Assembly (NCBI GenBank): GCA_050084515.1 | Contig: CM114271.1 | Location: 38,750,001 to 38,814,000, forward strand | Length of the DNA stretch: 64,000 nucleotides | Direction of reading: 5' to 3' | Origin: Blasia pusilla | Taxonomy: Eukaryota; Marchantiophyta; Marchantiopsida; Blasiales | In this document: positions 46,481-60,300 of the stretch, one piece after another | Layout: each line of letters begins with the position of its first letter | Numbering within the stretch: the stretch's first letter is position 1 | Made by a program: the position numbers and the translations under genes | Notes under the pieces: model-generated | Told to the model about the DNA's origin: nothing | The model's database searches: none | Seen by the model: the letters and a program-made list of their open reading frames with translations, nothing else

Positions 46481-48380
46481 GAGGTTCGAAAACATGTATA
46501 CAGTGAGAACTAATAGAGTTACGAGTCAGAACTATAAGCGGTGTGTTTGGAGGTTGGGTGAATACGAATACAACGTGGTAGTCGGGAGTAACAGGGAGAG
46601 GAAGGTGTTAATATTAATGAGAGCATTAATATTTTAATACAAACACCGTGGGCACTAACACGATGGAGTTTACATCCATCCGCTAAAATGTTCATATCCC
46701 AAGGTCGAGACCATAAAAAACCCACAAAATAATACCTACTTTGTTTTGTGCATATACATCAATACAACCCTACAATAGTCAACTCCAAGTGCACAAATGC
46801 AAGTTATTCTGCAAGGGTTTTGTGGGTTTTTTATGGTAAGAAATTCTACATAAATTTGAAGTTGTTTATTTTTTATGGTCTTGGGTATATCATCCGACGA
46901 CCATAATTGTGGTAATGGGGTGAGCGGCTACCTAAATCATTGGGAATAAATCCATGTGAAGATACTAAAAGGGTAGGGCCATATGGAAGCCCTTTCAATC
47001 AACCTTCTAAGGTTGGTCAAACCTCAATTCACCTTTATAAAAACAACTACAACATAGTTCTGGAGATTTGGTTTTAAGTAAAATAAAAAATCATTTGTAT
47101 AAGATATAAATTAGCTCTTAAGATCACAACAAATGATCCTCTTTATTTTATATGAATTTTATGCTATTGAGAAGAAAATAATTAGAAGTGAATCTATATA
47201 TATATATAAAATATGTATTATTTTAAATCAGTGTAAATCACACATATGATCTAAATTCAATATTTCATGCTTCCAAAAAAAATAACCTTGCCCCTTCATA
47301 TGTGTAGATATGTGTAACTTTGTACTAAAATATTTGTACCACACTACAAATAATTTAGTATGGATTTTATTTGAAAAAGTTCCATTTTCTCCCTCCTTCG
47401 TCAATAAATCCTCCCGTTAGAGGAAGGATATCCAAAAATTTTGAGGGGATGGTTAAGATTCAAACACAAGACATGGTGATATGACATGAAGCTATAGCTA
47501 TCTATACCATTAAAATACAACGTAAGTTTCACAAAATAAAAAAAATTTCAACATGTTACAAATTTATTTTCTCCCAACATGCATTACATGTCAAGAGGAA
47601 ATTAGGGATGATAGAGTGGGAAATCAAGGGAGGTTCTCCACTTCTCCAATATTTGATTCATGAAAGATATAGAAAATGTAATCCCAACAAGAATTGACTC
47701 ATGCTTAACACAAATATACCCCTAGTTGTAACAAAGTCTACAAGAATGAAGGAAACCTGAAAGAACACATTCACACAAAACCCATGATTAAACTATCTCA
47801 ATCATTAAAAAGAGATAATTTATAATGACACCCACAATGAAATCCCTTCCCTTACAAGTTCTTCCTTTTTCCTTCTCCTCCATCTAACCTATCCATCCCT
47901 CCATCTAACCTATCCATTCTAAACGCACATTTTTAATAACTATTTTCTCTCCACCTATAGTTTCTAAGTACTTTACATGTGCTTTTTTTATTTTAACTCC
48001 TCCATCTATATCTTATTCTACACACATGTGCAGGATAAAGATAGATATGTTTATTAATATATTGCACCCTCTTAAAGGATTGCAGAATGGTTGATTGATA
48101 TACATAAATTAATTAGTAAAGTGCCATGTGCAATGCATACTAAATAAAAAATGTTTAAAAATTTAACGTATAATTTATGAAGGGAAAAAATAATAATGAA
48201 GGGAAAAAAATTCATGTTTTCAAAATCCTTTTTTATGACATTTTTTTATCGAATTGTTTCATAATAAATATATAAATTTTTATAATAAAAAAATTTCTCT
48301 CGAAATAACATAAATATTATTTTTATCGCTTAATTAGTAATACTACCAAAATCGTTGTACCGATTTTAACATCCACCAAA
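46481..48380. other. AT-rich intergenic DNA, no gene seen
   Basis: Includes a short (TA)n at about 47193-47210 and a twice-repeated CCATCTAACCTATCCAT word near 47880-47915. No coding region recognised. Confidence 0.45.
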
Positions 48381-51069
48381 GCAATTCACGGGAGGATTTT
48401 GCTCCTGAGTCCGTTGACGGAGATGGACAGACCGTCGTCATTTCAACTCCGGCTGCTCGCTAGACTCGCTCGGCAAAGGGAGTGTCAGCGGTCGCGCGAA
48501 TCTGAGCGTTTCAGCAGCTGCAGTTGTGCTGACCTTCGCGTCTGCTTTCTCCCGAAATCACGGGAACGCTTGTGCGGTAGCGCTGCGGAGAAAAAACACC
48601 ACTGCCAAATTCGCCTGCAGCAAACCGACAATTGGAGGCCGGCTCCGGGGACGGCTAGGGAAGTGCGATGGACCTTCGCTCGATGATTCATCGTGACTAA
48701 CCGCTGAGGGAAGTAGGTCTAGAGAGGGTTCGAGGAAGGTGCACTCGACCTCCGCCTTCTTCTCAGCCAGAGGGTTTAATTCTACTGTACCGAGAGGTAC
48801 GATTTGCTGAAGTAGTGAGTATTTCATGTCGAATACGGTATCCTCGCGGTTACCTCGATACGATCATCCGGAGTCAGGAAAGAGGAGGAAAGAGAGGTCA
48901 CTGAGGAGCGAGCGCAGGAGAGGCGACTTTGCAGGCTTGCCCTTGGAATTTGCATCAAGTCCACTGTCTTTGGTGGTAGCGCTTTTCACTGACATGTTCC
49001 TATCACCGCGCTGTCAAGCTTCTGGAGGGGAGCGCCGGTGTTGCAACTCGGAAGAATTTTAGATTTAGAGCCTCGGTTCGAGGACATTCTTGTCGAGATT
49101 AGCAGCTCCGAGAACACGCGGCCGGTGACGCCCTAATAACGGGCTAATAAGGGCTTTTGGGAATTCACCGTTTCATTTCAAGATCCGCGAAAGTGGAAAC
49201 TTCGAGTTGGACATCGCACATCGCACTGAGGAGAGCGAGCGGTTTCCGGTCCTTCGGGATTTGAACCACTGGATCTCGGAGCCACGCAAGAAGGGTGGAA
49301 AATGAACCAAGTGAACAGTCTGGATCACTCTGGAAGGGCCGGGAAATGATTCTTTATGGGGTTGTAGCAATGTGGCCTCTTGCATAAATCAAGAATTTGG
49401 TCATGATGACCTCGCCAATAGTTTTTCGCGAGTTTCGATGAGATTCCTCACACCCTGTTCATAGATAGGCGATGATGCCGACTCGCCGAGGGAAGTGCAG
49501 GAAATGCAATTTGGGTGGAAATCGGCGGTCGACCTGACACCTACCCCCTGTGGAGTGGAGAACTGTCGGCCATTGCGGTTCATTGTCCTAGAGATATAGA
49601 CTTTTATCATATTTCGGATTCTCAGTGATTATGATGAGGGTGGACGGCGCTACTGAATTCAAGGCCTTCAAACGCTTAACAATTATAGGAAGCTGTTGCG
49701 AGACGATCCATAAACTGATAAGGCATAGGACTTCAATAGAAGCATGCAGAGAGATGTTGCCGCGTCCACGATGTTCTGCTACACGCACGCAGAGGAAGTC
49801 GGCTTCATTTACTACATTGCGAACTGTCAGACTCGCATGAGGACTATAAACAGACTATCACCACGTGACAGACTGATTTCCATTACGTGACATTTCGCCG
49901 TAAGTGTCGATGCTTGAAATAGCTTCCACCTGACGAATGTTCACAGCGGTGATCGATGGTTGTGGTGCTGATGCAGAGCTGATGGCGCCTCCACCATTGT
50001 GATGTCGATTCTTCCTAAACCGCCTTACATACCATACCTCCTTGCAGCCCAATTGGATAAAATAAAACGGTTGAATGAATGGTTTAAGAATTGTTATGGA
50101 TGTAGGCAAGACCAACTGTCATCGAGATAAGAGTTCTTTGAAGGCATGAGAAAGTTCAGAGAAATAAGATTCAATTTCAATAAACGTTCGAATTTGACGT
50201 TGGCTCCGAGGCTGGTCATGAGTTAATGTGAAGCGGCGGAGCATCATGGAAGAGATCACTCGGAGACCTGACACAGTTCGTGGGGAACGAACAGGTCGAT
50301 GCGCACACAAGCGGATAGTGAATATCGTTCCCTTGACGGCGAACCAGTGGCCACTCTGTGTGGAGGCTACTTGTTCCGCGACAGAGCTACAGATCCTCAA
50401 GAATTGACAGGCACGTTCCAGGATTGCAACATCGATCGAGAGAGAAAATCCCGGAAAGCATGTCGACGAGTTCTGTAGGTTCCGAACTCGAACACTGCAT
50501 ACTCCTTGACCACCCACTGGCACATACGGAGCAATGTTCTCCTTGAAGTGCGGACGCTACAACAGAATTTTGGCCATCGATCATAGAACAATATCGCAAT
50601 TTCCCCACGGCCGCAAAAAGCAAAAGAGGACAGACCGGAACTGAGGCACCAACACCGATTACCGCGTTTGTCGGTGCTTTTGAATGGACTAATCCTACCT
50701 AGACGCTCTGGAATCTGGACAGCGCTGGCTTGGAGTCGTGAAGAAACGCTCGACGAAAATGGCAAAATACATCTTCGATTCTGCGCAATCCATGGGAATC
50801 CCCGGACCGCGACAGGCTCGTTACAGTAAACGAGGTGAACTGTCCGTGACTCCGGATAAGGATACGAGCTCAATGAGGCAAGACGTCTAGTACTGTGAGG
50901 AGAAACGGATGAGGCGAGAGCACTGGTAGTCCAGTGACAAGAAACGGATGATACTCGCCTGAGTAGACTGACAAAAACGTGGGATCTGTTCCCTTGGATA
51001 AGTCGCGACACCTCCAACAGATTCAAGGGCGGACGGGGCATCGGCATGCCGGACAATGAAAGCAAATGA
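48381..51069. other. CpG-rich region, no recognised gene
   Basis: Balanced to GC-rich sequence with many open frames on both strands, none of which I recognise (the longest is a 256-codon minus frame, 51167-50397, without a recognisable domain). It could hold exons of a lineage-specific gene or downstream parts of the small gene to its right. Confidence 0.3.
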
Positions 51070-51095
51070 CACCAACTCCAACTCTCATGCGTTTC

Positions 51096-51101
51096 TTTAT
51101 T
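51096..51101 (-). other. Possible poly(A) signal AATAAA
   Basis: AATAAA on the minus strand about 270 bases after the stop codon of the 51370-51747 frame, a plausible polyadenylation signal for that gene. Confidence 0.4.
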
Positions 51102-51369
51102 CGAAGAGGGCTGAGGATAGTTGAAAGAAGAAGTCACCAACTCTCCTAAGAACAGCAATATATACACAGAGATCGACTATTGAGTCAAATTGTTGCCGCC
51201 CAAGAGTGTGCTAGCACTACTATGAAGCTCGTGATCATGACGAGCGTTATCGATATGGCTGTACTTCGTCTCAGATGTGGTGTCGGTTGCAGGACTCGAG
51301 CGGTGAATTATCGGCGGGCATTCAGAGCTCGTTATACTTCTGTACACAGTCGCTCAGGGATGTGGAGTT

Positions 51370-51747
51370 TCAATAAAACCGACGTCGAGAAGGATCCATG
51401 ATTGGGTAAACCGAATGCAATCCCATGGCGAATCCTCCACCGCTTCCCATGTGGTCCTGAGCGCCCAGCATCAAGCTAACGTATGCGTCTGCCAGTTTCT
51501 TCAGCCAAACAAGGGGAGTAATTCTGGTCCGAATTCGCAGTCTCGAAACGCGGACTCTGAACGCTCGCAGGCGTCTTCTGAAGCTCTTCCTACGTCCCAA
51601 CCGCAGCGGTCTCTGTAGCCTGGTCGACTCAGGCGCCCCGTTCTCTATCCCATTGATCCGATCGTAGATCACCTTATTCCATCTCCACTTTGCCAACTGA
51701 GCTCGCCAATTCCCCGAGCGCAAGCCGCCGCTCTTGCTCCTATACAT
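51370..51747 (-). CDS. Small basic protein of unknown function (125 aa)
   Basis: ATG at 51747 is the first in the frame; upstream the frame is open only with non-ATG codons until a stop near 51933. The protein starts MYRSKSGGLRSGNW, has an Arg-rich middle (RRKSFRRRLRAFRVRVSRLR), then PLVWLKKLADAYVSLML and a glycine stretch GSGGG before the C-terminus. The pattern of a basic helix followed by a W-x-x-x-L-x-DAYV helix resembles small uncharacterised plant proteins I cannot name. Support for a real gene: CpG-rich setting, a (GAGC)n leader near 52105-52120 and an AATTATTTAAG TATA-like site near 52370 upstream on the same strand, and AATAAA downstream at 51096-51101. No homology could be tested. 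Confidence 0.45.
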   Translation of the reverse strand: MYRSKSGGLRSGNWRAQLAKWRWNKVIYDRINGIENGAPESTRLQRPLRLGRRKSFRRRLRAFRVRVSRLRIRTRITPLVWLKKLADAYVSLMLGAQDHMGSGGGFAMGLHSVYPIMDPSRRRFY

Positions 51748-52400
51748 TCTCACACCAATTGCAGCGGCGACTGGCAGCCACCCGCTCCAACATAAACGCC
51801 CCACTACTACCTCGAATCGAAACCACGCGTCGGAATGCACTGGCAGAAGCTCTCCCTCCCGAGCTACTCCCAACGCCCCGCCAGCCTGCACGATCAGCAG
51901 CCGGCTTCCAGGCTCACTGACAGAAGTTCGTTACACACATCCATCACTACTGCAACGGCGAGGAAATTGGGGCGTCCTTTCGTCGACTTTCATGCACTCG
52001 CTTCTTGTGACATTAGCCGACTCCGCTGCCACCTGCACCGACACCGCAGCACCCACATTGTCTCCCGTCACCTAGACTGCGATTCCGAAAGGTAGTTGCG
52101 CTCTCGCTCGCTCGCTCTCCTCGTGAGCCCGCCGGACGAGCTCCGACGATGCCTCGGAAACAATGCAATAGAACGATTCGGCAGGGAGAGCGTGCTCTTC
52201 GCCTTTACTCACAAGCGAAGCCGCACATCCACAGAGTCCACTTTTTAGTTCCTCCACCCACTGTACAACCCCCCAGCGCAGATTTCACCGACGAAATGCC
52301 CTCGTCTCTCGACCAAAAGCAGAACCTTTACGTTACCGCAGCACTGACAACGTCGAAAATCTGAGCACTTAAATAATTGTCTGTGATCTACGGAGGAACG
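51748..52400 (-). promoter_or_regulatory. Probable leader/promoter of the small gene
   Basis: CpG-rich, with a GAGCGAGCGAGCGAGAG run near 52103-52120 read on the minus strand and a TATA-like ATTATTTAAG near 52370. Several short upstream ATGs occur, which would be upstream ORFs if the transcript starts near 52350. Start site is inferred only. Confidence 0.3.
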
Positions 52401-52919
52401 CAGGACCACTACTGTAGGGAGCGTAGTGCCGTCGGATGCTGGATCTGAAGGCAGCGTAGTGTGAGTTGAGTCACTTCACTCACGATGCATATCTATGTGT
52501 ATGTGTGTGTGCATGCAGTCGGGGCATGTTAATATGTGGTGGACTGCATGGATGTTTATGCCATCCATCTTGGAATGAAAATAATGATACTAAATTATTA
52601 ATTAAACACCTGTTGGAGTACACGTGGATAATCTAGAATTTTTTTAATATCAGTAAAAAAAAGAAGTGTACATCTATTAATAACAGTCCACTTGTGTATT
52701 TACATAGATGAACAAATAATCCTTTCTTCTTCATGATTAATTCTCAAAATTTTAATAAAAATATTTTTTACATTCCCTATGTGAACCAATGGCATGTATC
52801 AGATCAAACTCTGTGCATAATTTTAATAGTAAAGATGAGACCAGTTTCATAGGATAACCTCTTTTCTAATAAATAGGGCGTGCATGTATTTCTCCATTTG
52901 GTTGGAAGGGGATTTTCGC

Positions 52920-54230
52920 TTAGGTTGGAACTTCCGGCCTCAAAAGTGAAAGGCTGGGTCATGTCAAACTCTTTGAAGGAACCGGGAAGCCCAAAATGGG
53001 CACTTCCATAGCTATCAGGGTTACATGTAGACCGAGCTGGTTAAATTTTCAAATTTGCATTTCTATTTTTGAGCTACCGACTAAAAATTGAAAATATAAA
53101 GTTCTTTGTACAATATCAAATGACTTATTGGTATCGAAAAACTTCGGAAATGAGCACTACCAATTCTCTCAAAACCACTATCCGGACCCTCCTCCAATTC
53201 CCACTATATAAGGGCTAGTCATATTGGTCAAGTCGAAATTTGTGAACAAGTCGGGAAGCCCAAAGTTGGCAATTCCATAGCTATGTTTGGGGGAGCCGGG
53301 GTTACGTCTTGACCAAGTTGGCTGAAGTTTCAAATTAGCGGTTTCTATTACTTAATCACTATGTTAAAACTTGAAAATATGAGGTCATTTGCATCTATAT
53401 TATGATGGGCGAACCCATATGCATGAAACGACAAAATAGCAAGACAATAGACATAAAAGAAACATGGGTAGATGAGTCCAATTTTTTTCCTCAATCTTGT
53501 AAGATGGTTAGAAAAATAAATTTGAATGGAATTTTTTTAAATAATTATAAAATTATAATATAAATAATAATTTATATTATAATGGATCATCAAAAGTGTA
53601 TATAAGAAATAATAATCAGATAAATAAAAAATATCCAAGAATATAATTTTATTCTTTGATTCATATTTATGGGAAGAGAAAATATCTTTTAATGGAAATG
53701 GAGTAGAAACTTTCCAAATTTTATGGAAAGGTGGAAAAATTTTTAAATTTTGGAAAAAAAATAATAAGAAATTTATTCTCATATGATATTGTGAAAAGGA
53801 AAATGAATTTGAATGGAGAAGGAAAATGAATTAACTAATTAAAATTAACGAAAAATTTAATTAGTCAATATTATTTTAGTGGGAAAAGTAGAAGGGGAAG
53901 AATAATTATTATTTAGCTTTCATAGAAGAATGAAATTAATTAGATGAATTTTATTCAAAAATTCTTATTATTTTAAGATTTTACAAATTTTACTTTATTT
54001 TTTTAATGAAATTTTTTGTTAAAAAAATAAATTTTGTGGAAAGCACCGGCAGGCTAACTAGTACTATTAAATAACACTTCGGAACCGAAAAACTTGAAGA
54101 AATTCCGTCTGGTTTTATGAACGCTACCGTTTCTCTGAACATAAGTATCGGAATTGGAGCGCTTTAGGCGCCGATTATATAAGCGCTGGTCATACTTTGA
54201 CCGGATAGAGGCCAAGTTCTACCCGGCCAA
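52920..54230 (+). repeat. Dispersed repeat units with TATATAAG boxes
   Basis: CGGGAAGCCCAAA, then GGCA(C/A)TTCCATAGCTAT, occurs near 52983 and 53252. A second unit, (C)GAAAAACTT then about 70 bases then TATATAAG(G/C)GCT(A/G)GTCATA, occurs near 53137-53228 and 54080-54195. Together they look like two or three decayed copies of one promoter-bearing repeat, perhaps LTRs. Confidence 0.55.
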
Positions 54231-54604
54231 GGTATTCACATGCCCAGCTCATCATGCAGTCGTCGACATACATGGATGGCCATGACAGGAAATCGGAAAC
54301 TGCTGTGCATGCATGGATGCATGCATGAATTGGCGGCCTCCAAAGCACCATGCTTGGGTAGGTGACGCGTGTGGCTCGTAGTTTTTTTCCTCCTCGTTGA
54401 ATGATGTAAAAGTAACAGCCAATAGCCGGTGGTGCGCATATTTCTTCTGACATTGACGGAGGAGGGTGACATCATCTGTCAACGTGCCGATTCACTGCAG
54501 AATGCTAGTCGTGTCAGTTGATGTTGACTCGGATATCTACGAGGTTGACGTGCTCACCGCCACGTCCCCACTGTAGCAGTACAACAGTAGCCAACTGGGG
54601 ACTG

Positions 54605-54628
54605 ATATATATATATATATATATATAA
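54605..54628. repeat. (TA)n microsatellite
   Basis: Twelve AT/TA units without interruption. Confidence 0.95.
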
Positions 54629-57360
54629 CTTTTCTAGATTTCCTCCGGTATTAGTGTTTATAAGACATATAAGACAATATTATATTCAAGAGATCTTTGT
54701 ACCACGACCTTCTTGGATAGAAAGTGCCATAGGAAAGTCAAAACGCTCTCATGGAAGAGTGAGATGAAAAGTGGCGTTGTATTGATTCCAAATGGCATGA
54801 TGTGGTCAAAGCTAGATCATCATACAACATCTTATTTATAAATTGAAAGAAATAGGGAAGAAACAAATTGGGGAAAAAAAAGAATCAGGTATCTCCACTT
54901 TAAACATGGAGTATGCTTAAATGGATTTGGGTTTGTGGGGTTTCGCTTTTGAGGGAAGGCTTTGCTAAAAGGGATATTTTTCTCTCATTGGAGGAACAAC
55001 ATGGGTCACGCTGAAGCAATTTTTTTTGGAAAGAATCCATATAATTATATAAAAGAAGAAAACTTCCAAAAAGTACAAAAAAAAGGCAACATCATCCTAA
55101 GGAAGCAAGAAAGGAAAAAAGGAACGCAAATATAAACTTTGGGCATAATAGACTTGGGTATCCTTATGAAGTTGAGGTGGTCCCTTATTGTACTTGTATC
55201 ATTTTTTTCACTTCATAAGCAAGTGCCACTCACTCACTTCCTTTTCCACTAATATATTCCAACGACTTGAAAGGAAATCATGTTTATCATGATTGCCTCG
55301 TGACAAATCTTTCAAAAGGATTCATTTTATCTAGAAAGACCTCGTTTATCGTGCCAATACGATAAAGGGTTCCATGAAGTAAATGGTGGGCAAAAGTTTT
55401 TGTGTTTCCAACCCACTTTATGTAGTGGGGTGGAGATGTCCTTAGTAAGGTTAAAAACAAATTTAGCTTGTATATTATAATGTAAAGATTGTGGTGATGA
55501 ATGATTGTAACAGTTAATTTATTTGAATTTGATATCAAAAAATTTCTAATATCTAGAATTGGGTGTAGAAGTAGTTAAAAGTGAGTACTTCAAGTTGATA
55601 TTAATCTATTGGTTCGAATAGTAACATCATAACATGTGCACAAAAATTACCATGGAGTGTTGAAAGGGGATTATACCCTTGATAGCGCTCATTTATAAAT
55701 TTTAAAATTTGAGAGTGAGTCCTTGGTACATTGCACTAAGGCTAAGCTCATGCTTTGAGCTTGGAGTCTCTTGAGTTACGGATGGGCTAGGATTGATATA
55801 GAAGTAACATCTCTTTATTAAGTTTTTTTCTCACATCTCTTTATTGAAAGCATGGGGTGCATATGTAGTATAACTATCCTTCATGGTTCGGCACTAGAGT
55901 ATAGATTGCATTAGGTGTACCTGTGCAACCTACTCTCTTTCCAAGAGGCAATCGTGTGTAGTTGTCCTAGGATTCATTTAGATGGATAGAACTTAGAAAT
56001 GCATTGGTGATAGCCAACATATGCTAATAGCACAAAAATTTCAAAATGAGTCATCATAGTTGAAGTTTCAAATATTAAGGATTTCACCTTCTCATATGCC
56101 TATGTTTACTAATATTACTCTATTGAAGTTCTCATCCATGGAGTTGCTTCCTCCATGGTATTCTCCTTAATAGCTACCCTTAACAATACCAATGGAATCT
56201 AAATACTTGAGATATATTAGGAAGAAGGAACATATGAATTCATATCTAAAGTGCCTACATGCATGAATACTAAATCTACAATAATGAAAAAATGACACAT
56301 TAGGCCTAAATTCGTCAATTAATAATATGCATGCATGATATTGGTTGATAGTTGGAGAATTAATATCTATTGATTCAAAAAATACGTGAGATGAAGAAAT
56401 TCCTATTTAATAATTGGAAGGAGATGCGAAAAATTCATTTGACTTTAAAAGAAGAGAAACATCCATTTGACTTTAAAAGAAGAGGTGAGTAGAAAGTTAT
56501 ATGACTAATATGACTTAGCATAGGCCCATTTCCTAGAAAAAGATTGAGGATGTACTCGTTTCATGTGGGTTTTTCTTTGTATATGGATTAGGTCCCACCT
56601 TTCCACATGAAGAAAAAGAAGAACCAAGAAGCACTCCATCACAAATAAAAGAACCGGGGATGGGGTCAGAAAAGGAAGGGATGTAGGTGGGGAAAAGCAA
56701 AACCCCACAAGGTAGAAAATTGCCCCCATGGGTAAAGGGAGGAGAGCACTCTCAACTTTTCCATGAATTTTTAGTGCAATACACTGCCAATAAATAAAGC
56801 AAAATTCAAGAAGATCAAAAAGTTTAAAAAATTGTCACTATGGTGAATGGAGGATGGGGTTGAGAGGATCATCCGCATCCGACAAAACAATTATGATGAA
56901 ACAATGAAGTAAGGTCTCAAACAAAAAATCAAAAGGTCTTTTAAAAAACATGATGTCCGATTTAGTAAGTAATGAACATGGCATTTAGGGTCATGAAGAT
57001 AGTCATTTGGAGAATCTTGAGGGGAATTCTTCATGAGAGTAGTCATGTGTGACAGTGTGAGAGTTCAAGGTGATGAGTTATGTGATAGCCCTAGAGGGAG
57101 GTCCTCGTAGAATGAAAACTTGAGGAGTTTCTGAGTGTGAGCTCAAACACTGAAAAAACTAAATAATTATGGACTCAAAAGGTGATGGAGGTTTCCTAAT
57201 GTAAAAGATGGATGAGGGCGAACAAAATTTGCCAATCTTTTCTATGTTCAGTTTGAGAAAATAACTCAACCGATCTTGACAGCCTCACCCAAACTCATTA
57301 AAAGAAATGGAGGATTAGTTTCATTCTCAACCCATCAAAATCCTCCACCTCTATATCTTT

Positions 57361-60300
57361 CTAGAATTTGTCCTTGGCACTGCGCACGGCTGCAAAGACT
57401 TCGGCATCAGTGGCAGAACTGGGCTTCTTGACACTTTCCCGCAATTCCAAACTGAAAGGTCGCAAGAATGGATTAAAGCTCTTCTCTTCTCCAATTGTGG
57501 TGGGAATCTGCACAAGACAGATAGGGAACACCATATGACAAGTCGGTCTCATCATCTCATCCTACTATGCTCTTAAATCACACCAAAACAAGAAGTCAAA
57601 GTCTTCAAACTCATTTCAAAACATCCCCATTAGCTCTTTGATCCAGTGCTACTATCACTGCCTTGCACTCGTGCACACACACACCCAGAAGTAGTGGGAA
57701 GTAATAACATTGGGCGAGCACCCGTATTTTGAGAATTTCCGAGAATCATTTAAAAGCTTTTGAAAAATGCTGGCAAAGAAAGGTTGCTCCCATTGTATCA
57801 TTTTGAAAAAGAAGACAATCTCAGAAACGAGCCACATGTAATCTCAGGCGACCGACACTCTTGACAGTTAAAAAGGATTCTGCAGCGGAAGCAACATGAA
57901 ACCCAGTAGGACATGTGAAGCTTTGACATGCCTTGCACAAACATGACCAATACCCTGGAGAGTGAAAAAGATATTTGTCTGCAGAGGAAGGACCGTAAAA
58001 CCCCAGTGGACATGTGAAGCTTTGACATGCCTTACACAAACATCAACAACACCCTGGACAGCCAAAAAGGTACTTGTCTGCAGAGGAAGCAACAACGCAA
58101 GGGGCCATGTGGAGCTTTGACATGCATTAAACAAACTTGAGCACAACCTTCTGTTAAACATAGACAAGCCCCATACTGCCTATTTAGGTTGTAGGAGGGT
58201 TGGTGTGACTTACTGTTGGTTGGCCCTTTTCGCGCAGCTGCTCAATGAGTGCCTTGTGAGACTGCAGAGCTTCATTCTTTGGTTCCACTGATATTGCGAA
58301 TTTGGAGTTTGCCTGTAGGAGCACAGATCAAATCAGTCAGGACATGATAATACAGACCAAATAGAAAAGGACTGACACCTGACAAAGGAGTTATCGGTAA
58401 ACTTTTTGGCCCATGACCCAACAAAAAACACAAGAGTTTTCAGTGGAGAGTCGACAGAACCTTAAATCCTGGTGTTAGCAGCTTGTATTTGCTGTTAGCT
58501 CTCAAAGCTAGATCGCTATTGTGATTCCAAAGAAGTTGACTTTACTGCAAGGTAACTCACTTGTAAGCAACAACGATTCAGAGGTCTCTGTGTGATAGTG
58601 AAAGCAAAGGAAAATAGGAATACCAAGGAATACTCATGGCCACAGAAAACTCGGGTGTCATCTGGCAGCGATGCCAGCTTTGAGAGGGAGTCCCACATCT
58701 GGAGCACAAAGAAGATTCTACATTAGTCTAACCACTTCCAGTCTCAAAACGCGTCCTTGTGGAAGCAGAAAGCAGGGTTCATGTTCAGAACACTAGCAAG
58801 AAAAAGTATACTCATTCCCTAAAGGTGCCTGATGGGACAGGCATAATAGCTATGTACTTCATTATCCCAATATTCAACTGTTTGTCAATTCATGAATGTG
58901 GGGTGCATGACCAAGGATTTGCCTTGGATCAGCGACACTTGTGTTCTGTGCAGAGGCCACTAGAAGGTATCATGAAAAATATGAAATGTTCCTGAAAGAT
59001 GCTGAATCAGGATGAAAGATGAACCTGTTCCATAGTCCCTTCAAAAACCCTTCCACATCCAATAGAAAATAAAGTGTCGCCAGTGAAAACAGCTTTGGAA
59101 TCTTCGAAGTAGTAGCACACATGCCCTGCACTCAAACCTTGATAAGTGAAATAGAATCTCAAAAGAGTTCTTCCGGAAACTTCCTTGGTCTATACTACAC
59201 CAATCATGTTTGCTCCTCTCTCACTAACTCTAGGCATTTGTGCTTGACTGTTTCAATCATGCACACAATAGAAATCTATTCCCATCACATTCCTGATGAC
59301 TGCCATGGTTTCATTGAGAACGAGCCAAATGTGTTTGAGGCTACACATTGCTGTGTCAGTTATATAGAGACTCTTGTTTCTGGCTCGAATACTGTGCAAA
59401 AGAACTTGCAGTTCCTGCAAGACCCAGAAGAATGACTTCACTACAATGCTAAATTGATACCCCATCTGCTTTCATGAACTCAAACATAACTACCTGATGG
59501 AAATCCCCGAAACTAAAATCTTGAAGATCATGCATGCGTCCATGAAGGTAACAGTACATGAATAACTAACCAGGAGTGCTTGTAAAGTTTTAAAACATAC
59601 CTTGCAGAAGTGAGAAACGGGAACTTCCTAGGTGCAAAACAAAGGGTAGGAAAATTGAATATTGGGAAATTTTGAACACCCCAACTAAACCGTTGTCCAT
59701 GGTTTACGGTTCTGACATGCTGAAAATGAAAATTCCTCACAGGCTGGTGTACATATCCCCAGTGGCTGAAAGAAATGAAACAGTGGGCAACCCAAACTAA
59801 ATTGTGTTCAGAAATCCGTCTGTGTCACACATGCAATTCTCTCAGGATTGAAGGGGATTACCCACCTCGTGTATGCCCAGGACAATCCAATGCTTGCATC
59901 ACATGGTTTCCAAACTTCCAGCTCTCATTGCTCAGAGCAATATCAATCTCTGGGATCCGATCCTTGTCAGCCTTTGGGCCCACAACCTACAGTCACAAAG
60001 CCAAATTCATCAGCCACTTCAACCCCTTCACCACCACCAAAAAGAAGACCTGGACTCAAATACTTTGTGTGGAGTTCATTTGGTATCAGTACGTCCTGTG
60101 ATTTGATAGACTGGAGGGAATAGACCTACAAATGCGCGATTTCACCAAGAACAGGCACACTATGTCAGAACAAACTACATATACATCCTCCCCATTGGTG
60201 ATTTAGTTGCAACCTCTGCCCCGTTGGGATCTGACAGAAACCCCCGAATCCACATTTTCTGTCCTTCCCTCTATTTACCTCGGACATCAGCCCTCTCGAC

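Larger units (their letters stand above)
52401..57360. other. AT-rich intergenic DNA with repeats, no gene seen
   Basis: Contains the dispersed repeat units at 52920-54230, a (TA)n tract (54605-54628), a CATGCATG-rich stretch (about 54305-54330) and long AT-rich segments. No frame in either strand shows a known domain. Confidence 0.5.

Noticed and set aside
50397-51167. 256-codon minus-strand frame
   Set aside because: Length is compatible with chance in this CpG-rich stretch; no recognised domain and its start is not supported by context.
57821-58167. Open frames with repeated CQSFTCP-like motif
   Set aside because: They reflect the three tandem units of about 98 bases in the GLX2 intron, not a separate gene.
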